A stretch of DNA of 64,000 nucleotides from Fibrella forsythiae (GTDB taxonomy: Bacteria > Bacteroidota > Bacteroidia > Cytophagales > Spirosomataceae), in contig NZ_JAFMYW010000001.1 of the NCBI RefSeq assembly GCF_017353175.1, forward strand, positions 1,054,001 to 1,118,000. The letters are read 5' to 3'. Both the position numbers and the translations under genes were made by a program. The notes under the pieces were generated by a model. It saw only the letters and a list, made by a program, of their open reading frames with translations. It was not told where the DNA came from and ran no database searches. Shown here piece by piece: positions 1 through 9,078 of this stretch. How positions within the stretch are numbered: position 1 is the first letter of the stretch; the number at the start of each line of letters is the position of its first letter.

Positions 1-1
1 A

Positions 2-178
2 CTGGCCGATGGCACCAGAATCAAGGAAGAAACCGTCGAGCTTGCGCCCTCGCGTCCCGGCAAGTGGAACCTGTTCACCACCTCAACCGGCACCATGATC
101 AACGCAGGTACGTATACGGTTCGCCTAATGGCAATCGATGCGGAGGGGCTAAGTTTATATCAGTTGATTGTCCAGTGA
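2..178 (+). CDS. C-terminal end of a secreted protein, carbohydrate-binding-like (partial)
   Basis: An open frame runs from the window edge to a TGA at 176-178 and gives the last 58 residues of a protein whose start lies outside. The visible part is a beta-strand-rich tail with GTYTVRL followed by LYQLIVQ at the extreme C-terminus. Carbohydrate-binding modules fused to Bacteroidota glycosidases often end in a similar strand pattern, and the gene is next to a polysaccharide-utilisation island. Too little is present to name a family; a binding module is an inference. Confidence 0.55.
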   Translation: MADGTRIKEETVELAPSRPGKWNLFTTSTGTMINAGTYTVRLMAIDAEGLSLYQLIVQ

Positions 179-362
179 CGTGTACGGCTGAATGGGCGAG
201 TTGACTACCAACCATTGACTTAAAATCTCAACTTTTTACAGCTTATACGCCCCCCCCAAAGGCATTTTCTCCAACGGATTACCAGATGATTAAGCATGAT
301 AAGTATACGTACATCGCATGAAAAGTCAATTAAATCAGGCGTACCACTGGGTCAATCTATCG

Positions 363-390
363 TTTTCAATAAGAATAAGTTATACCTTTC
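363..390 (+). promoter_or_regulatory. Possible Bacteroidota-type promoter of the 416 gene
   Basis: TACCTTTC at 383-390 matches the Bacteroidota -7 consensus TAnnTTTG at all but the last base. A T-rich TTTTC lies at 363-367, about where a -33 element would sit. The box ends 25 bases before the ATG at 416. This is a pattern match only. Confidence 0.3.
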
Positions 391-415
391 CGGCCACGAA
401 AAATAGCTAATCACC

Positions 416-877
416 ATGAAAAGGAACGCCTGTATTCTTCTCTTTTATCTCCTGGCTACCGTGAGCTACGGACAACCTGCGCCGACCCGCATTTATCTGG
501 TCAGGAATGGATCACGTTTCCTGAATTTAATGCAATTCCGTACCACGCTCGACCCTAATAAGGAAATCAAGGTAAAGAACAGTGGTTATACGCTGATCGA
601 AACAGATGCGGATAGTCTGGGCATCATCATCGATACTACTTATCCCGACAGTCAGGGATTGATCATCCAGCCGAAGCCGGTCTTTGTGAACGTTGAAAAA
701 GGAAAATCGTACTTTTTCAAGCTGGGTCCGGTTCCGGCGTTTAGGGGTTCCAGCCAGATCGACGTTGACGAAATGACCGAACGTGCATTTTGGCTGTACG
801 TGGGTCTTAATCAGTTGAGCGATACACCTACAAGATACCTGTTAACGAACGCGAATGGCTTAACGAAAGTCAGGTAG
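416..877 (+). CDS. Small secreted protein of unknown function
   Basis: The 153-residue product starts with a clear Sec signal peptide: KR, a hydrophobic run LLFYLLATV, then SYG just before the mature part. The rest is a soluble domain of alternating strands with a segment VFVNVEKGKSYFFKLGP. That pattern resembles the lipoprotein/DUF2846-like fold, where a gene product is made to fit a pocket of aromatic strands, but I do not recognise the family. It stands alone on the plus strand and is separated from the convergent dehydrogenase gene by a strong hairpin. The ATG start is supported by the signal peptide and a plausible upstream promoter box. Confidence 0.7.
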   Translation: MKRNACILLFYLLATVSYGQPAPTRIYLVRNGSRFLNLMQFRTTLDPNKEIKVKNSGYTLIETDADSLGIIIDTTYPDSQGLIIQPKPVFVNVEKGKSYFFKLGPVPAFRGSSQIDVDEMTERAFWLYVGLNQLSDTPTRYLLTNANGLTKVR

Positions 878-892
878 AGCCCCACACATACG

Positions 893-936
893 AACGGCAG
901 GCCCGGAACTACATCAATAGTTCCGGGCCTGCCGTT
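893..936. terminator. Bidirectional hairpin terminator between convergent genes
   Basis: Positions 893-910 and 919-936 form a perfect 18-bp stem with an 8-base loop, rich in GC in its core (GGCAGGCCCGGAACT). It lies 16 bases after the stop of the 416 gene and 26 bases after the stop of the 963 gene on the other strand. There is no long T tail on either side (only TTT on plus), so termination is inferred from position and stem strength. Confidence 0.7.
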
Positions 937-962
937 TCTGGTACATAGCGAACGGAAATTGA

Positions 963-1979
963 TTAGGCTAATTCCACCATTGCTTTGATGACGCCATTGG
1001 CGGGGTCGAGCCAGCTGGCGAATGTATCGGCAACCTGATCGAACACTACGCGGTGGGTGATGTAGGTTGTTGGGTTGATCAACCCTTTTTTAAGGCAGGC
1101 AATCACGTGCTCGAAATCCTGGCGAGTGGCGTTTCGGCTGCTCATCAGCGTGGCTTCGCGCTTATGAAATTCCGGGTGGCTAAACGAGATGTCGCCTTTC
1201 TGAAGCCCAACAAGAACGTACCTGGCTCCGTGGGCCAAATATTGAAAGCTATTATTGATCGCTTTCAAACTGCCCGTTGCATCAATCACTACGGTCGGCA
1301 TATCGCCATTCGTGATCGCCCGAAGCTGTTCCAGCACATCGGGCAACAGCGCATTGATTGTGTGCGCAACGCCGAGCTTCTCCCGGCAAAACGCCAGTCG
1401 TCCTTCGTTAATATCCAGCGCAATGACAGTACCACCCGCAATCCGGGCAAACTCCATTACGCCAAGGCCAATCGGGCCGGCCCCAATGACGAGCACAAAC
1501 TCACCCGGCTGAACGCCCGCCCGCCGAATGCCGTGGGCACCAATCGCCAGGGGTTCAACCAGGGCCAGTTCGTCAACGCCCAGCCCGTCGCCGTGAACAA
1601 GCGAGTAGGACGGCACCGACAGGTACTCGACCATGCCGCCGTCTGTGTGCACACCGCTCACCTGAAGTTGGGTGCAGCAATTCGGTTTTCCCGACCGGCA
1701 GGCAATACACGTTCCACAATTGAAATATGGAATGAACGTGACCAGTTCACCCGGTTTGAAATCAGCAGCGCCGTTAGCTTCGACAAGCTCGCCGGCCAGT
1801 TCGTGACCCAGAATTCGGGGATACGAAAAAAAGGGTTGCGTACCTTCAAACGCGTGCAGATCGGTACCGCAGATGCCAATACGCTTGATTCGAATAATCG
1901 CCCGGTCGGGTGCAGGTTCAGGCTTAGTGCCCTCTTGATAGGCGAATGCGCCAGGGGTTGTGCAAACTAAGGTTTTCAT
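963..1979 (-). CDS. Zinc-dependent medium-chain dehydrogenase for a polyol or sugar acid
   Basis: The 338-residue protein is a zinc-containing MDR alcohol dehydrogenase. The catalytic zinc site is visible as GICGTDLHAFEG and GHELAGE. The structural zinc cluster is CGTCIACRSGKPNCC and the NAD(P)-binding Rossmann turn is GAGPIG. The order and length fit the sorbitol/threonine/L-galactonate dehydrogenase branch, which oxidises secondary alcohols of polyols and aldonates. It has no signal peptide and would act in the cytoplasm. It is the last gene of the SusD/SusC/DUF3826 group on the same strand, 95 bases after susD, so oxidation of a released monosaccharide or aldonate is a reasonable role. The exact substrate cannot be read from sequence. 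Confidence 0.85.
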   Translation of the reverse strand: MKTLVCTTPGAFAYQEGTKPEPAPDRAIIRIKRIGICGTDLHAFEGTQPFFSYPRILGHELAGELVEANGAADFKPGELVTFIPYFNCGTCIACRSGKPNCCTQLQVSGVHTDGGMVEYLSVPSYSLVHGDGLGVDELALVEPLAIGAHGIRRAGVQPGEFVLVIGAGPIGLGVMEFARIAGGTVIALDINEGRLAFCREKLGVAHTINALLPDVLEQLRAITNGDMPTVVIDATGSLKAINNSFQYLAHGARYVLVGLQKGDISFSHPEFHKREATLMSSRNATRQDFEHVIACLKKGLINPTTYITHRVVFDQVADTFASWLDPANGVIKAMVELA

Positions 1980-2074
1980 ACGATGAGCAAGGTAGTTGTA
2001 AAAACTGCCGGAACATTCACAAGGGTTATAAAACCCGCATGAACGCCCCGGCAGTATGCACTACGAGAAGCAAT

Positions 2075-3850
2075 CTACTTTAATGGATCAAACGCGCCGC
2101 CCCAGGTTGTGTTCTGGATCAGCTTGGGGTTGTTATCGATAGCTGTTTGCGGGATAGCGAAGAAGTAATACTCTGGTTTCCAGTTGATCGCATATTTCGT
2201 ATCCAGCTGTTTGAAGACCAGCGTGAAGTAGTTCGTATAAGCCAGGTCAAGGCTCACGTTATCGCGGGTGGTGGCAAAATCAGCGGGAACGCCCGTTGTT
2301 TTCAGGTTGATCGTTACACCAGTACGACGGGTGCCGTTCAGCGTTTTTTCGATCAGTTTCCAACGACGAAGATCCCAGAAACGCTTGCCTTCAAAGGCGA
2401 ACTCGATCTGCCGTTCATAGAGAATGGCATCAAACAGTTCGGTACGGCTCATATTGGCTTTCAGGCCATAGAGTCCGTCGGTACCCGCTTCCAGGCCCGC
2501 CCGTTTCCGAACGGCCTTCAACTGCGTGTAGGCCTCATCCAGCTTGTTGACGCCCACTGCACTTTCGGCCAGATTCAGCAGCACCTCGGCAAAACGAATC
2601 TCGATCCAGTCGGTGCCCGAATACTGTACATCGCCGATAGCCGCCGTTGGGTTAATCGCTTTCCGGGCATAAAACCCGGTGTTACTGGCTTTAGCTTCCA
2701 CCGTTTTACCACCGGCAAAATACGTCCAGACTTTATTGGCGGTATTGCCATTCAGTGGCCAGGTTACGCCGTTGTACGCGATCGTTTTGTCGAATCGGGG
2801 GTCGCGATTCTTATAGAAAAGCTGGTCGGTATACGCGTACTTCGTTGATTCAGTGGGTTTCTTACCGTCCAGCATCGGAAAGGCTTTCACCATTTCCCAC
2901 GAAGGCTGGTTAGAGCCGCCACCGGTACCGTTATACGACGGACGAGTAGCGTTATCGTAGCCGTTATTCTTCTTCGTCTGGTCACCCGTCGATGTGTTGT
3001 AGCCCGTCAGGAAAACCGCTTCGGGGTTGTTCACCTCCTGAAACCAAAGCTGGTCGAACGACGCGTGGAGACCGTAACCGTTGGCCGTCAGCAGGTCGTA
3101 GGCCTGTTTGTTGGCATCGTATGCCGCCTGCCATTTCGTCTGGTCGTCAGATGGGTTGAATTGCGGGCTGGCGGCTGTCATCAGCACCCGGCCTTTCAAT
3201 GCTGCCGCCGCGCCTTTCGTGATCCGGCCCCAATCGGCCGACGATGCCCACTTACCGGGCACCGACGCAATGGTTGAGTCAAGATCTTTTACGATCTGGG
3301 CAAACGATTCGGCGGTTGTATTTCTGGGCAGAAAGGCAGCGTCACGTGCTTCAACGCCAACGGCAGCCAGCGGTGTCAGCACGAGGGGCACACCGCCATA
3401 GAGCCGAACCAGATCGAAGTAGCGCCAGGCCCGGAAAAACTGCGCCTGTCCACGTAGCTTATTCTTGGTCGCCTGCGGTAGCGAACCATTCTTCACGTCG
3501 CTCAGGAACATATTGATGACCCTGATTTTGCCGTAGTTATTGGTGGCGCTGAGGGCCGTTCCAAAATCAGACACCTCATTGACCAGCAGCGTTCCTTCCA
3601 GCAGTTTGCTTTCGCCAAACGATTCGTCGGTCAGGCTGGTCACGCTGGGTGTACTGGGTCCGAGTGTGGCAATACCGGTTGGCAGGTTCTGATCATAGAT
3701 GTAATCCAGATTCATCTGCGACAGCGTCGAATCCTTAAAGATCAGATCACCACTGGTTGAACTCAGATCGGTTTTGTCGAGCACGTCCTTGCAGCTTGTC
3801 AGAGCAAGAGTGGCGCAACAGACGGCGAGGAATTTATAGGAGAATTTCAT
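2075..3850 (-). CDS. SusD/RagB-family outer-membrane glycan-binding lipoprotein
   Basis: The 591-residue product is a SusD homologue. It has a lipoprotein signal MKFSYKFLAVCCATLALTSC ending in a lipobox cysteine. Downstream are helical TPR-like segments (KLRGQAQFFRAWRYFDLVRLYGG) and the C-terminal SusD motif around FEGKRFWDLRRW. I set the start at the ATG ending at 3850. A longer frame begins with TTG at 3877, but it would overlap susC and place nine residues before the signal peptide. The protein caps the SusC barrel at the cell surface and binds oligosaccharide. The susC stop lies 16 bases upstream, so the pair is co-transcribed. Confidence 0.95.
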   Translation of the reverse strand: MKFSYKFLAVCCATLALTSCKDVLDKTDLSSTSGDLIFKDSTLSQMNLDYIYDQNLPTGIATLGPSTPSVTSLTDESFGESKLLEGTLLVNEVSDFGTALSATNNYGKIRVINMFLSDVKNGSLPQATKNKLRGQAQFFRAWRYFDLVRLYGGVPLVLTPLAAVGVEARDAAFLPRNTTAESFAQIVKDLDSTIASVPGKWASSADWGRITKGAAAALKGRVLMTAASPQFNPSDDQTKWQAAYDANKQAYDLLTANGYGLHASFDQLWFQEVNNPEAVFLTGYNTSTGDQTKKNNGYDNATRPSYNGTGGGSNQPSWEMVKAFPMLDGKKPTESTKYAYTDQLFYKNRDPRFDKTIAYNGVTWPLNGNTANKVWTYFAGGKTVEAKASNTGFYARKAINPTAAIGDVQYSGTDWIEIRFAEVLLNLAESAVGVNKLDEAYTQLKAVRKRAGLEAGTDGLYGLKANMSRTELFDAILYERQIEFAFEGKRFWDLRRWKLIEKTLNGTRRTGVTINLKTTGVPADFATTRDNVSLDLAYTNYFTLVFKQLDTKYAINWKPEYYFFAIPQTAIDNNPKLIQNTTWGGAFDPLK

Positions 3851-3866
3851 TTGAGCTGACGGGAAA

Positions 3867-6800
3867 TTACATGCCAAGATTTAAGCCCAGTGAGAATGAA
3901 CGCAGCACAGGGTATGCGTCATAAGCGCCTGAATACGATTTATAGTTGTACGGATTGTACAGGTTCAGCGGGTTGGTAGCCACCATGTATACCCGGATGT
4001 TGCTCAGCCCAACCTTATTGGCCAGACGCACCGGCAGGCCATACGACACGTTCACGTTCCGAACCGATGCCTGCGTTGAACTGCGGAACCAGAATTGCGA
4101 ATCAACCGTGTACGTGTCTTTGTAGTAAGGGCTCGGGTACGTTGCATTGGGATTCTCCGGCGTCCAGTGATCGGCCCAGAACTGGGGGCGGTTGGCAGTG
4201 ATGGTTGCCTGCGACCGGGCGGTACCTTCAACGGCATCCTGCCCACCAAATGAACCACTGATGACTGCGGCTACTGACAGGCTTCTGTACGACGCACTGA
4301 AATTGAAGCCAAACCCGTAATGGTTGCTGGCCTTTGCCGTTAGGTACTGCAAATCGTCGGTCGTGATTTTTCCGTCAGGAGCCGTGTACTGGCCAGAGGC
4401 ATCTTTTGGGCCCCGAATATCTTCGTAATACAACATACCTGGCTTCGGCACGGCGCCAAACAGCGTGTATCCGGGGTGCGTGGTCAGGTAGGCTTCTACG
4501 TCCTGTTGCGTTCTGAACATACCCAGGTAATTATAGCCTTTGTAGCCCATGTCCGACGACCGGCCGGTTGGGTCTTCATAGGTACCAATCTTGCCCTTGT
4601 CGACATCGATCTTGATCTGCTTGTTATCGCTCCAGGTAAAGAACGTGTTCACTTTATACGACCAGTCGCTTCCGATTTTCGAGTTCCAGCCAAGCGAGAT
4701 TTCCGTACCAAAACCATCAACCGTTGCGTAGTTTTCAGAGGGCAGCGTGGCACCAACCAGCAATGGTACCGACGAGGTTAGGGCCGTCAGCATGTTATAC
4801 CGGTGATCGTAGAAAGCATCCATCGTAAACGAGAGGCGATTCCGCAGGAATTGCGCGTCGAGGCCGATGTTGTATTTCGTGTTATCATCCCAGCGGGCCT
4901 GCCGGTTGGCCATTGCGTTATTTGGCGACACAATCAGCGGACGGTCGGCATTGCCACCAAACACAGCGCCTTTACCAGTCTGAATCGAGTAGCTCGTTAG
5001 CCAGTTGTAGGCTTTGGTTGCATCGCCGCCCAGAAAGCCCAGCGAACCGCGCAGTTTCAGCAGGTCGACTCCCCGAACATTGTCTTTAAAGAAAGGCTCT
5101 TCCGAAATCACCCAGCCAGCCGAGAACGACGGGAACAGGCCCCAGCGTAGTTCAGGCGCAAACTTGGTCGATGCATCGTAGCGAACTGCCGCCTCGAACA
5201 GATACTTGTTGGCATAGCTGTAGTTAAAACGACCCGCGTAAGACAGGAAGCCCGCCTCCGTTTCAGTCTCAGAAGCCGTTTGCGTACCAATGGCGTACCG
5301 CATGTTGTCGAGGCCGCCGATGATAACGCCTTCAGCCATAGCCGCTACGTTGTCTGTATGGGTTTCTGACTGTTCGAAGAAAGCAATGGCTGAGATCTGG
5401 TGTTTACCAAACTGACGGTCGTAGTTCAGATAACCGTTCAACTGGTATGAATCAATATAGCCCGGGTTGACACGTACCCGGTCGCCGTTATTCAGCGTTA
5501 CCATTTTCAGCACATCACCGCCGTAGATGTGTTTATGGTCACCCAGCATCGAGAAGCTGTACACGTTATACTTGGTGCCGTATTGCTTGCCGTACGAATT
5601 ATCGAATGTACGGCCATACAGTGCTCTGGCTTTCAGGCCTTTAATACCCGGAATCGTATACTCAAGACTAGCCGTTACGTTAAGACCGGTCGTTTTTGTC
5701 TGTGTGTAGTTATCCGAATTCTGCACTTCAAAAAAATGGAAAGCATCAACCGTGTTAACGTTGCTGGCGTTCGAGAGCAGAACGGGTAGCCCATTCACAT
5801 ACGGGGGGTTGAACTGAGGCGTGTAGAGCAGGCTTTTCATGTCGTTCTCCACGTTTTCGCCACCCTGTTTCAGGTAATACATCCGCTTGTCGCCGATGAA
5901 GCTGCTCACCGATAACGCCGCCTTCAGGTTCCGGGTCACCTGCATGTCGGCGCTGGCCCGGAACGTCCATTTTCCCGTATTGATGTTGGCAAAGTTGGCG
6001 TCCTGACCATTGTACGATGCCCCCGCGAAGTAGGTCGCCTTTTCATTACCGCCGCTTACATTCAGCGCATGGCGCTGTACGGTTGATGGTTGCCAGGCTG
6101 TACGCAGCCAGTCGGTATTGTTGTTTTTAAAATAAGCCAGTTCGTCTGGCGTATAGATCAGTGGATCAGTAGCCAGTTTACCCGCAGCGTAGTTCAGGTC
6201 GTTCAGGTACGTTGCCTGTTCGTACCCATTCATCATGGTAGGCAAGGTGGCGGTAGACGTACCCGTTGAGCCACTATAGCTGAACTTAGGCGCACCGGCT
6301 TTACCCCGTTTCGTGGTCAGCACGACAACACCCTGGTTCGAGCGAGCACCGTAGATAGCCGCGGCGGCATCTTTCAACACCGAAATGGCCTCTACCTCCG
6401 AGACGTCGAGCGCATTGAAATCATCTTCCGACCGGATGACGTTGTCGATCACGTAGAGCGGACGCAGGGTACCGCCATCTTTCGACAGAATAACCGGGTT
6501 ACGAACCGTAATCTGGGCGTTCTCACCGGGGCGGCTGGTACCGCCAGATACGCCCACACCTGGTAACTGACCCACCAGCACGGCCGACAGGTTGTTTACG
6601 GGCAGATCCTGCACCGCTTTCATATCCAGGCTGGCAACGGCTCCCGTCAGGCTAATTTTCTTCTGCGTACCGTAGCCAACTACCACCACTTCGTTCAGGG
6701 CAGCGGCGTCTTCTTCGAGCGTAATAGTCAGAACCCGCTGACCGTTTACCGGCAACTCCTGGGTTTTAAAACCAATGTAGCTGAAAATCAGCGTTTCGTT

Positions 6801-7082
6801 ACCCGTTGGCAGATTGAGCCGAAACGTACCTTTCACATCGCTGATCGTTCCGGTTTTTGTGCCTTTTATCAGCACGTTTACACCCGGAATCGGCTCGCCT
6901 TTCGCGTCTACCACCGTGCCGGTAATGTTTTCCAATGGTGCTTTTCCGTGAGCGGGTGCTGTCAGGAACCGATTCCCGGTTTCAGCGAAACAGGCCGCTT
7001 CGGTAAGTCCGCCCAGGACCAGTATACAGACCAGTTTTAGCGAACTGGCGAGCACTTTTTGTGTTCGTAAAGGCGATATCAT
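3867..7082 (-). CDS. SusC/RagA-family TonB-dependent outer-membrane receptor
   Basis: The 1071-residue protein has an N-terminal signal segment and a carboxypeptidase-regulatory-like domain (about residues 52-125: ITGTVVDAKGEPIPGVNV, FSYIGFK). The TonB-box region LNEVVVVGYGTQKK comes next, followed by a plug domain with GQLPGVGVSGG and a long beta-barrel. It imports oligosaccharides across the outer membrane using TonB energy, with the SusD product encoded immediately downstream as its lid. The ATG at 7082 starts a slightly long but clear signal peptide. It is the receptor of the left part of the island and the only SusC in the 47 kb of carbohydrate genes, so it probably serves the rhamnosidase genes to the right too. 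Confidence 0.95.
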   Translation of the reverse strand: MISPLRTQKVLASSLKLVCILVLGGLTEAACFAETGNRFLTAPAHGKAPLENITGTVVDAKGEPIPGVNVLIKGTKTGTISDVKGTFRLNLPTGNETLIFSYIGFKTQELPVNGQRVLTITLEEDAAALNEVVVVGYGTQKKISLTGAVASLDMKAVQDLPVNNLSAVLVGQLPGVGVSGGTSRPGENAQITVRNPVILSKDGGTLRPLYVIDNVIRSEDDFNALDVSEVEAISVLKDAAAAIYGARSNQGVVVLTTKRGKAGAPKFSYSGSTGTSTATLPTMMNGYEQATYLNDLNYAAGKLATDPLIYTPDELAYFKNNNTDWLRTAWQPSTVQRHALNVSGGNEKATYFAGASYNGQDANFANINTGKWTFRASADMQVTRNLKAALSVSSFIGDKRMYYLKQGGENVENDMKSLLYTPQFNPPYVNGLPVLLSNASNVNTVDAFHFFEVQNSDNYTQTKTTGLNVTASLEYTIPGIKGLKARALYGRTFDNSYGKQYGTKYNVYSFSMLGDHKHIYGGDVLKMVTLNNGDRVRVNPGYIDSYQLNGYLNYDRQFGKHQISAIAFFEQSETHTDNVAAMAEGVIIGGLDNMRYAIGTQTASETETEAGFLSYAGRFNYSYANKYLFEAAVRYDASTKFAPELRWGLFPSFSAGWVISEEPFFKDNVRGVDLLKLRGSLGFLGGDATKAYNWLTSYSIQTGKGAVFGGNADRPLIVSPNNAMANRQARWDDNTKYNIGLDAQFLRNRLSFTMDAFYDHRYNMLTALTSSVPLLVGATLPSENYATVDGFGTEISLGWNSKIGSDWSYKVNTFFTWSDNKQIKIDVDKGKIGTYEDPTGRSSDMGYKGYNYLGMFRTQQDVEAYLTTHPGYTLFGAVPKPGMLYYEDIRGPKDASGQYTAPDGKITTDDLQYLTAKASNHYGFGFNFSASYRSLSVAAVISGSFGGQDAVEGTARSQATITANRPQFWADHWTPENPNATYPSPYYKDTYTVDSQFWFRSSTQASVRNVNVSYGLPVRLANKVGLSNIRVYMVATNPLNLYNPYNYKSYSGAYDAYPVLRSFSLGLNLGM

Positions 7083-7175
7083 GCGCGTTTGATTAAGGTA
7101 AAGTTTGAGCTAATAGTGAGGTCAATTCAAGGTTCGATTGGTAGAATACCAGATGATCACGAGGCAGAAAATCAA

Positions 7176-7838
7176 CTATTTTTTGGCTTTTTTAGCCTCC
7201 TCGGCAATACGTTCTTCCCACTCTTTGCTGGCTTTTTTCATATCGATTCCAGCGGCAGACAGGTAATTATTTATACGGCCTTTGTACTTACCGAACATGG
7301 CATGTTTTTTCTCTGACGTTCCTTCATCCATGGCCCGCTCGCGCGCTTCAGTCAGGTACGTTAGCAGCTGCGCTTTCTGCTCATCGGTCAGGTTGGGAAG
7401 CATGGCCAGATAGCCGGAATACGTAATCGGCACAACACCGTATGTCATGCCGTTTTTAACCAGATCAATCTGCGGCGAAGACAGATCCTGAGCAAGCCCG
7501 GCCAGGTAGTTGCTGTGTAGCGCAGCTATTTTTTGGGCCGCTTCGGTTTCAACAGCCTCTTTGCGGGCCGAATCGGTCAGACCGGCAAGGGCTGTTTTGC
7601 GGCCTTCGTGAATCGTATTCAGGTTCCGATACTGTTGTGCAATCTTATCCCGAACCCGGGCAGCCACCTGCGGATCAGTTAGCCCCAGCGTACCAACAAT
7701 CTTAGCAGCCCGATCAGTGATAGTCCGTGTGTACGCCGCTTCTTTCCTCTCGGTAGTCGACTCCTGCGCCATGGCCAGGTTGGCTACCAGCCCAGTCAGT
7801 AACCAGGCGGTTAATATGGTTTTACGGAAACGGAACAT
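7176..7838 (-). CDS. DUF3826 secreted protein (first copy)
   Basis: The 220-residue protein has a Sec signal peptide ending ANLAMAQ and a helical body. Typical segments of DUF3826 are ITDRAAKIVGTLGLTD, IAQQYRNLN, MTYGVVPITYSGYLAMLPNLTDEQK, and FGKYKGRINNYLSAAG near the end. DUF3826 proteins are found in Bacteroidota pectin and rhamnogalacturonan loci; their biochemical role is not established, and a sugar-related periplasmic role is assumed. It sits 93 bases upstream of susC on the same strand and is probably the first gene of the 7838-963 unit. A second, divergent copy lies at 35437-36141. Confidence 0.85.
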   Translation of the reverse strand: MFRFRKTILTAWLLTGLVANLAMAQESTTERKEAAYTRTITDRAAKIVGTLGLTDPQVAARVRDKIAQQYRNLNTIHEGRKTALAGLTDSARKEAVETEAAQKIAALHSNYLAGLAQDLSSPQIDLVKNGMTYGVVPITYSGYLAMLPNLTDEQKAQLLTYLTEARERAMDEGTSEKKHAMFGKYKGRINNYLSAAGIDMKKASKEWEERIAEEAKKAKK

Positions 7839-8191
7839 AGGTAAGTGGCTGGTATGGCTGACGTTGGCTAGGGCCTGCCGATTGGTTTACTGCTAAAAAC
7901 ATTAGCGATAAACCCTCATATCGCGCAGACAAATAGCATAATGAAATAGTATTTTTCTATAAGCTATTACAAAAATATAGTACATTTTGTAGCTATAAGT
8001 GCATTTTTTTGCCAACTTATTATAGGAAATTATCATAGAAGAAATATGAATTATCCATAATCCTTCGTTTCTTGCATAAGAGGGGCTACTTCTACTTATA
8101 GCCTGGAGGAACGTCAGCCGAATGGCAGAGACTGATCGCTCAGTAGGCTCGACAAACAGGCTACTTATAGATATTGCTATTGCCGGCTGCC
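7839..8191. promoter_or_regulatory. Divergent control region with four CTTATAG motifs
   Basis: This 353-base AT-rich gap separates the DUF3826-susC unit (minus) from the AraC-type regulator (plus) and holds no convincing gene. The 7-mer CTATAAG occurs at 7957-7963 and 7993-7999, and its reverse complement CTTATAG at 8095-8101 and 8164-8170. The last two sit inside a longer direct repeat starting GGCTACTT (8084 onward and 8159 onward). The symmetrical layout suggests regulator binding sites, possibly for the adjacent AraC-type protein. This is inference; no promoter box is clear enough to call. Confidence 0.4.
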
Positions 8192-9070
8192 ATGAAACCA
8201 CTATTTCGAAAATTAACTGCAAATCTGGAGAGCTCGTACACCGTCAGGCACGATGTGCTGCCCCACTTCAAGAACATCTGGCACTACCACCCCGAACTCG
8301 AACTGCACTATACGGTGAAGGGGGAAGGTGTACGGTTCATTGGCGATAAGATCAGCAACTTTTCGCCCGGTGAAATTGTCCTGGTAGGCGAGAATCTACC
8401 GCACACCTGGCGGAGTAATGAAGAATACTTTTCGAGTAATCCGGAGTTGAATATCGAGGTGATCGTTATTCAGTTTTTACCCGATTGCCTGGGCGACTAT
8501 TTGTTGAAATTACCCGAAGCCTACCTCATTCCAAAGTTGTTTGAACGGGCAAAAAGTGGCATGGTCCTGACGGGACGGGCCAATGAACAGTTAGCCGACC
8601 TGATGCGCCGGGCTGTTGACGCCACAAACCTCGACAAAATCATAATTCTGCTGTCTATTTTAAAAACACTCGCCGAAACAGACGAATACGAAATGATCGT
8701 GAACGGCCGGGCAATTTTTTATCAGTCGAACGAGACGGATTCGCTCCGTTTAAATAATGTGTGCAGCTACACACTGGAGAATTATAAAAAAGACATTACC
8801 CTCGACGAAATTTCGTCGATCAGCAACCTGAGCGTTACGTCGTTCTGCCGGTATTTTAAACTCATGACCAACAAGACGTACTACGATTTCCTGATCGAAA
8901 TACGCATCAGTCATGCCTGCCGGGCTCTGATCGAAGATAAGACGCCTACTGAAGTTATCTGCTTCGACTGCGGCTTCAACAACGTCTCAAACTTCTACCG
9001 CCACTTCAAAAAAGTAACCGGCCTAACCCCGCTGGAATACAAACGGCAGTATCTGAAGAAAGGGAAATAG
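8192..9070 (+). CDS. AraC-family transcriptional regulator with cupin sensor
   Basis: The 292-residue protein has an N-terminal cupin-like sensor (HFKNIWHYHPELELHYTVKG, then GEIVLVGENLPHTW). Its C-terminal AraC pair of helix-turn-helix motifs spans about the last 100 residues (ITLDEISSISNLSVTSFCRYFK and DCGFNNVSNFYRHFKKVTG). I chose the ATG at 8192; the frame can be extended six codons to a TTG at 8174 with no gain. Such regulators switch sugar catabolic genes on in response to a small ligand. It is divergent from the DUF3826-susC unit and is the only DNA-binding regulator in the 47-kb carbohydrate region, which makes it the likely controller of at least its neighbours. Confidence 0.9.
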   Translation: MKPLFRKLTANLESSYTVRHDVLPHFKNIWHYHPELELHYTVKGEGVRFIGDKISNFSPGEIVLVGENLPHTWRSNEEYFSSNPELNIEVIVIQFLPDCLGDYLLKLPEAYLIPKLFERAKSGMVLTGRANEQLADLMRRAVDATNLDKIIILLSILKTLAETDEYEMIVNGRAIFYQSNETDSLRLNNVCSYTLENYKKDITLDEISSISNLSVTSFCRYFKLMTNKTYYDFLIEIRISHACRALIEDKTPTEVICFDCGFNNVSNFYRHFKKVTGLTPLEYKRQYLKKGK

Positions 9071-9078
9071 GAAGCTGG

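Noticed and set aside
241-260. Run of eight C residues as a phase-variable tract
   Set aside because: It lies in a non-coding gap more than 150 bases from the next start, with no promoter spacing that it would alter.
1053-1970. Long plus-strand open frame opposite the zinc dehydrogenase
   Set aside because: It is an antisense shadow of a well-supported gene, has no recognisable domain and is rich in Arg, Asn and Gln, as expected from reverse reading of coding DNA.
7902-8222. 106-codon minus-strand frame in the AraC/susC divergent region
   Set aside because: Very AT-rich, no domain or signal, overlaps the regulator start and the likely operator repeats; treated as non-coding.
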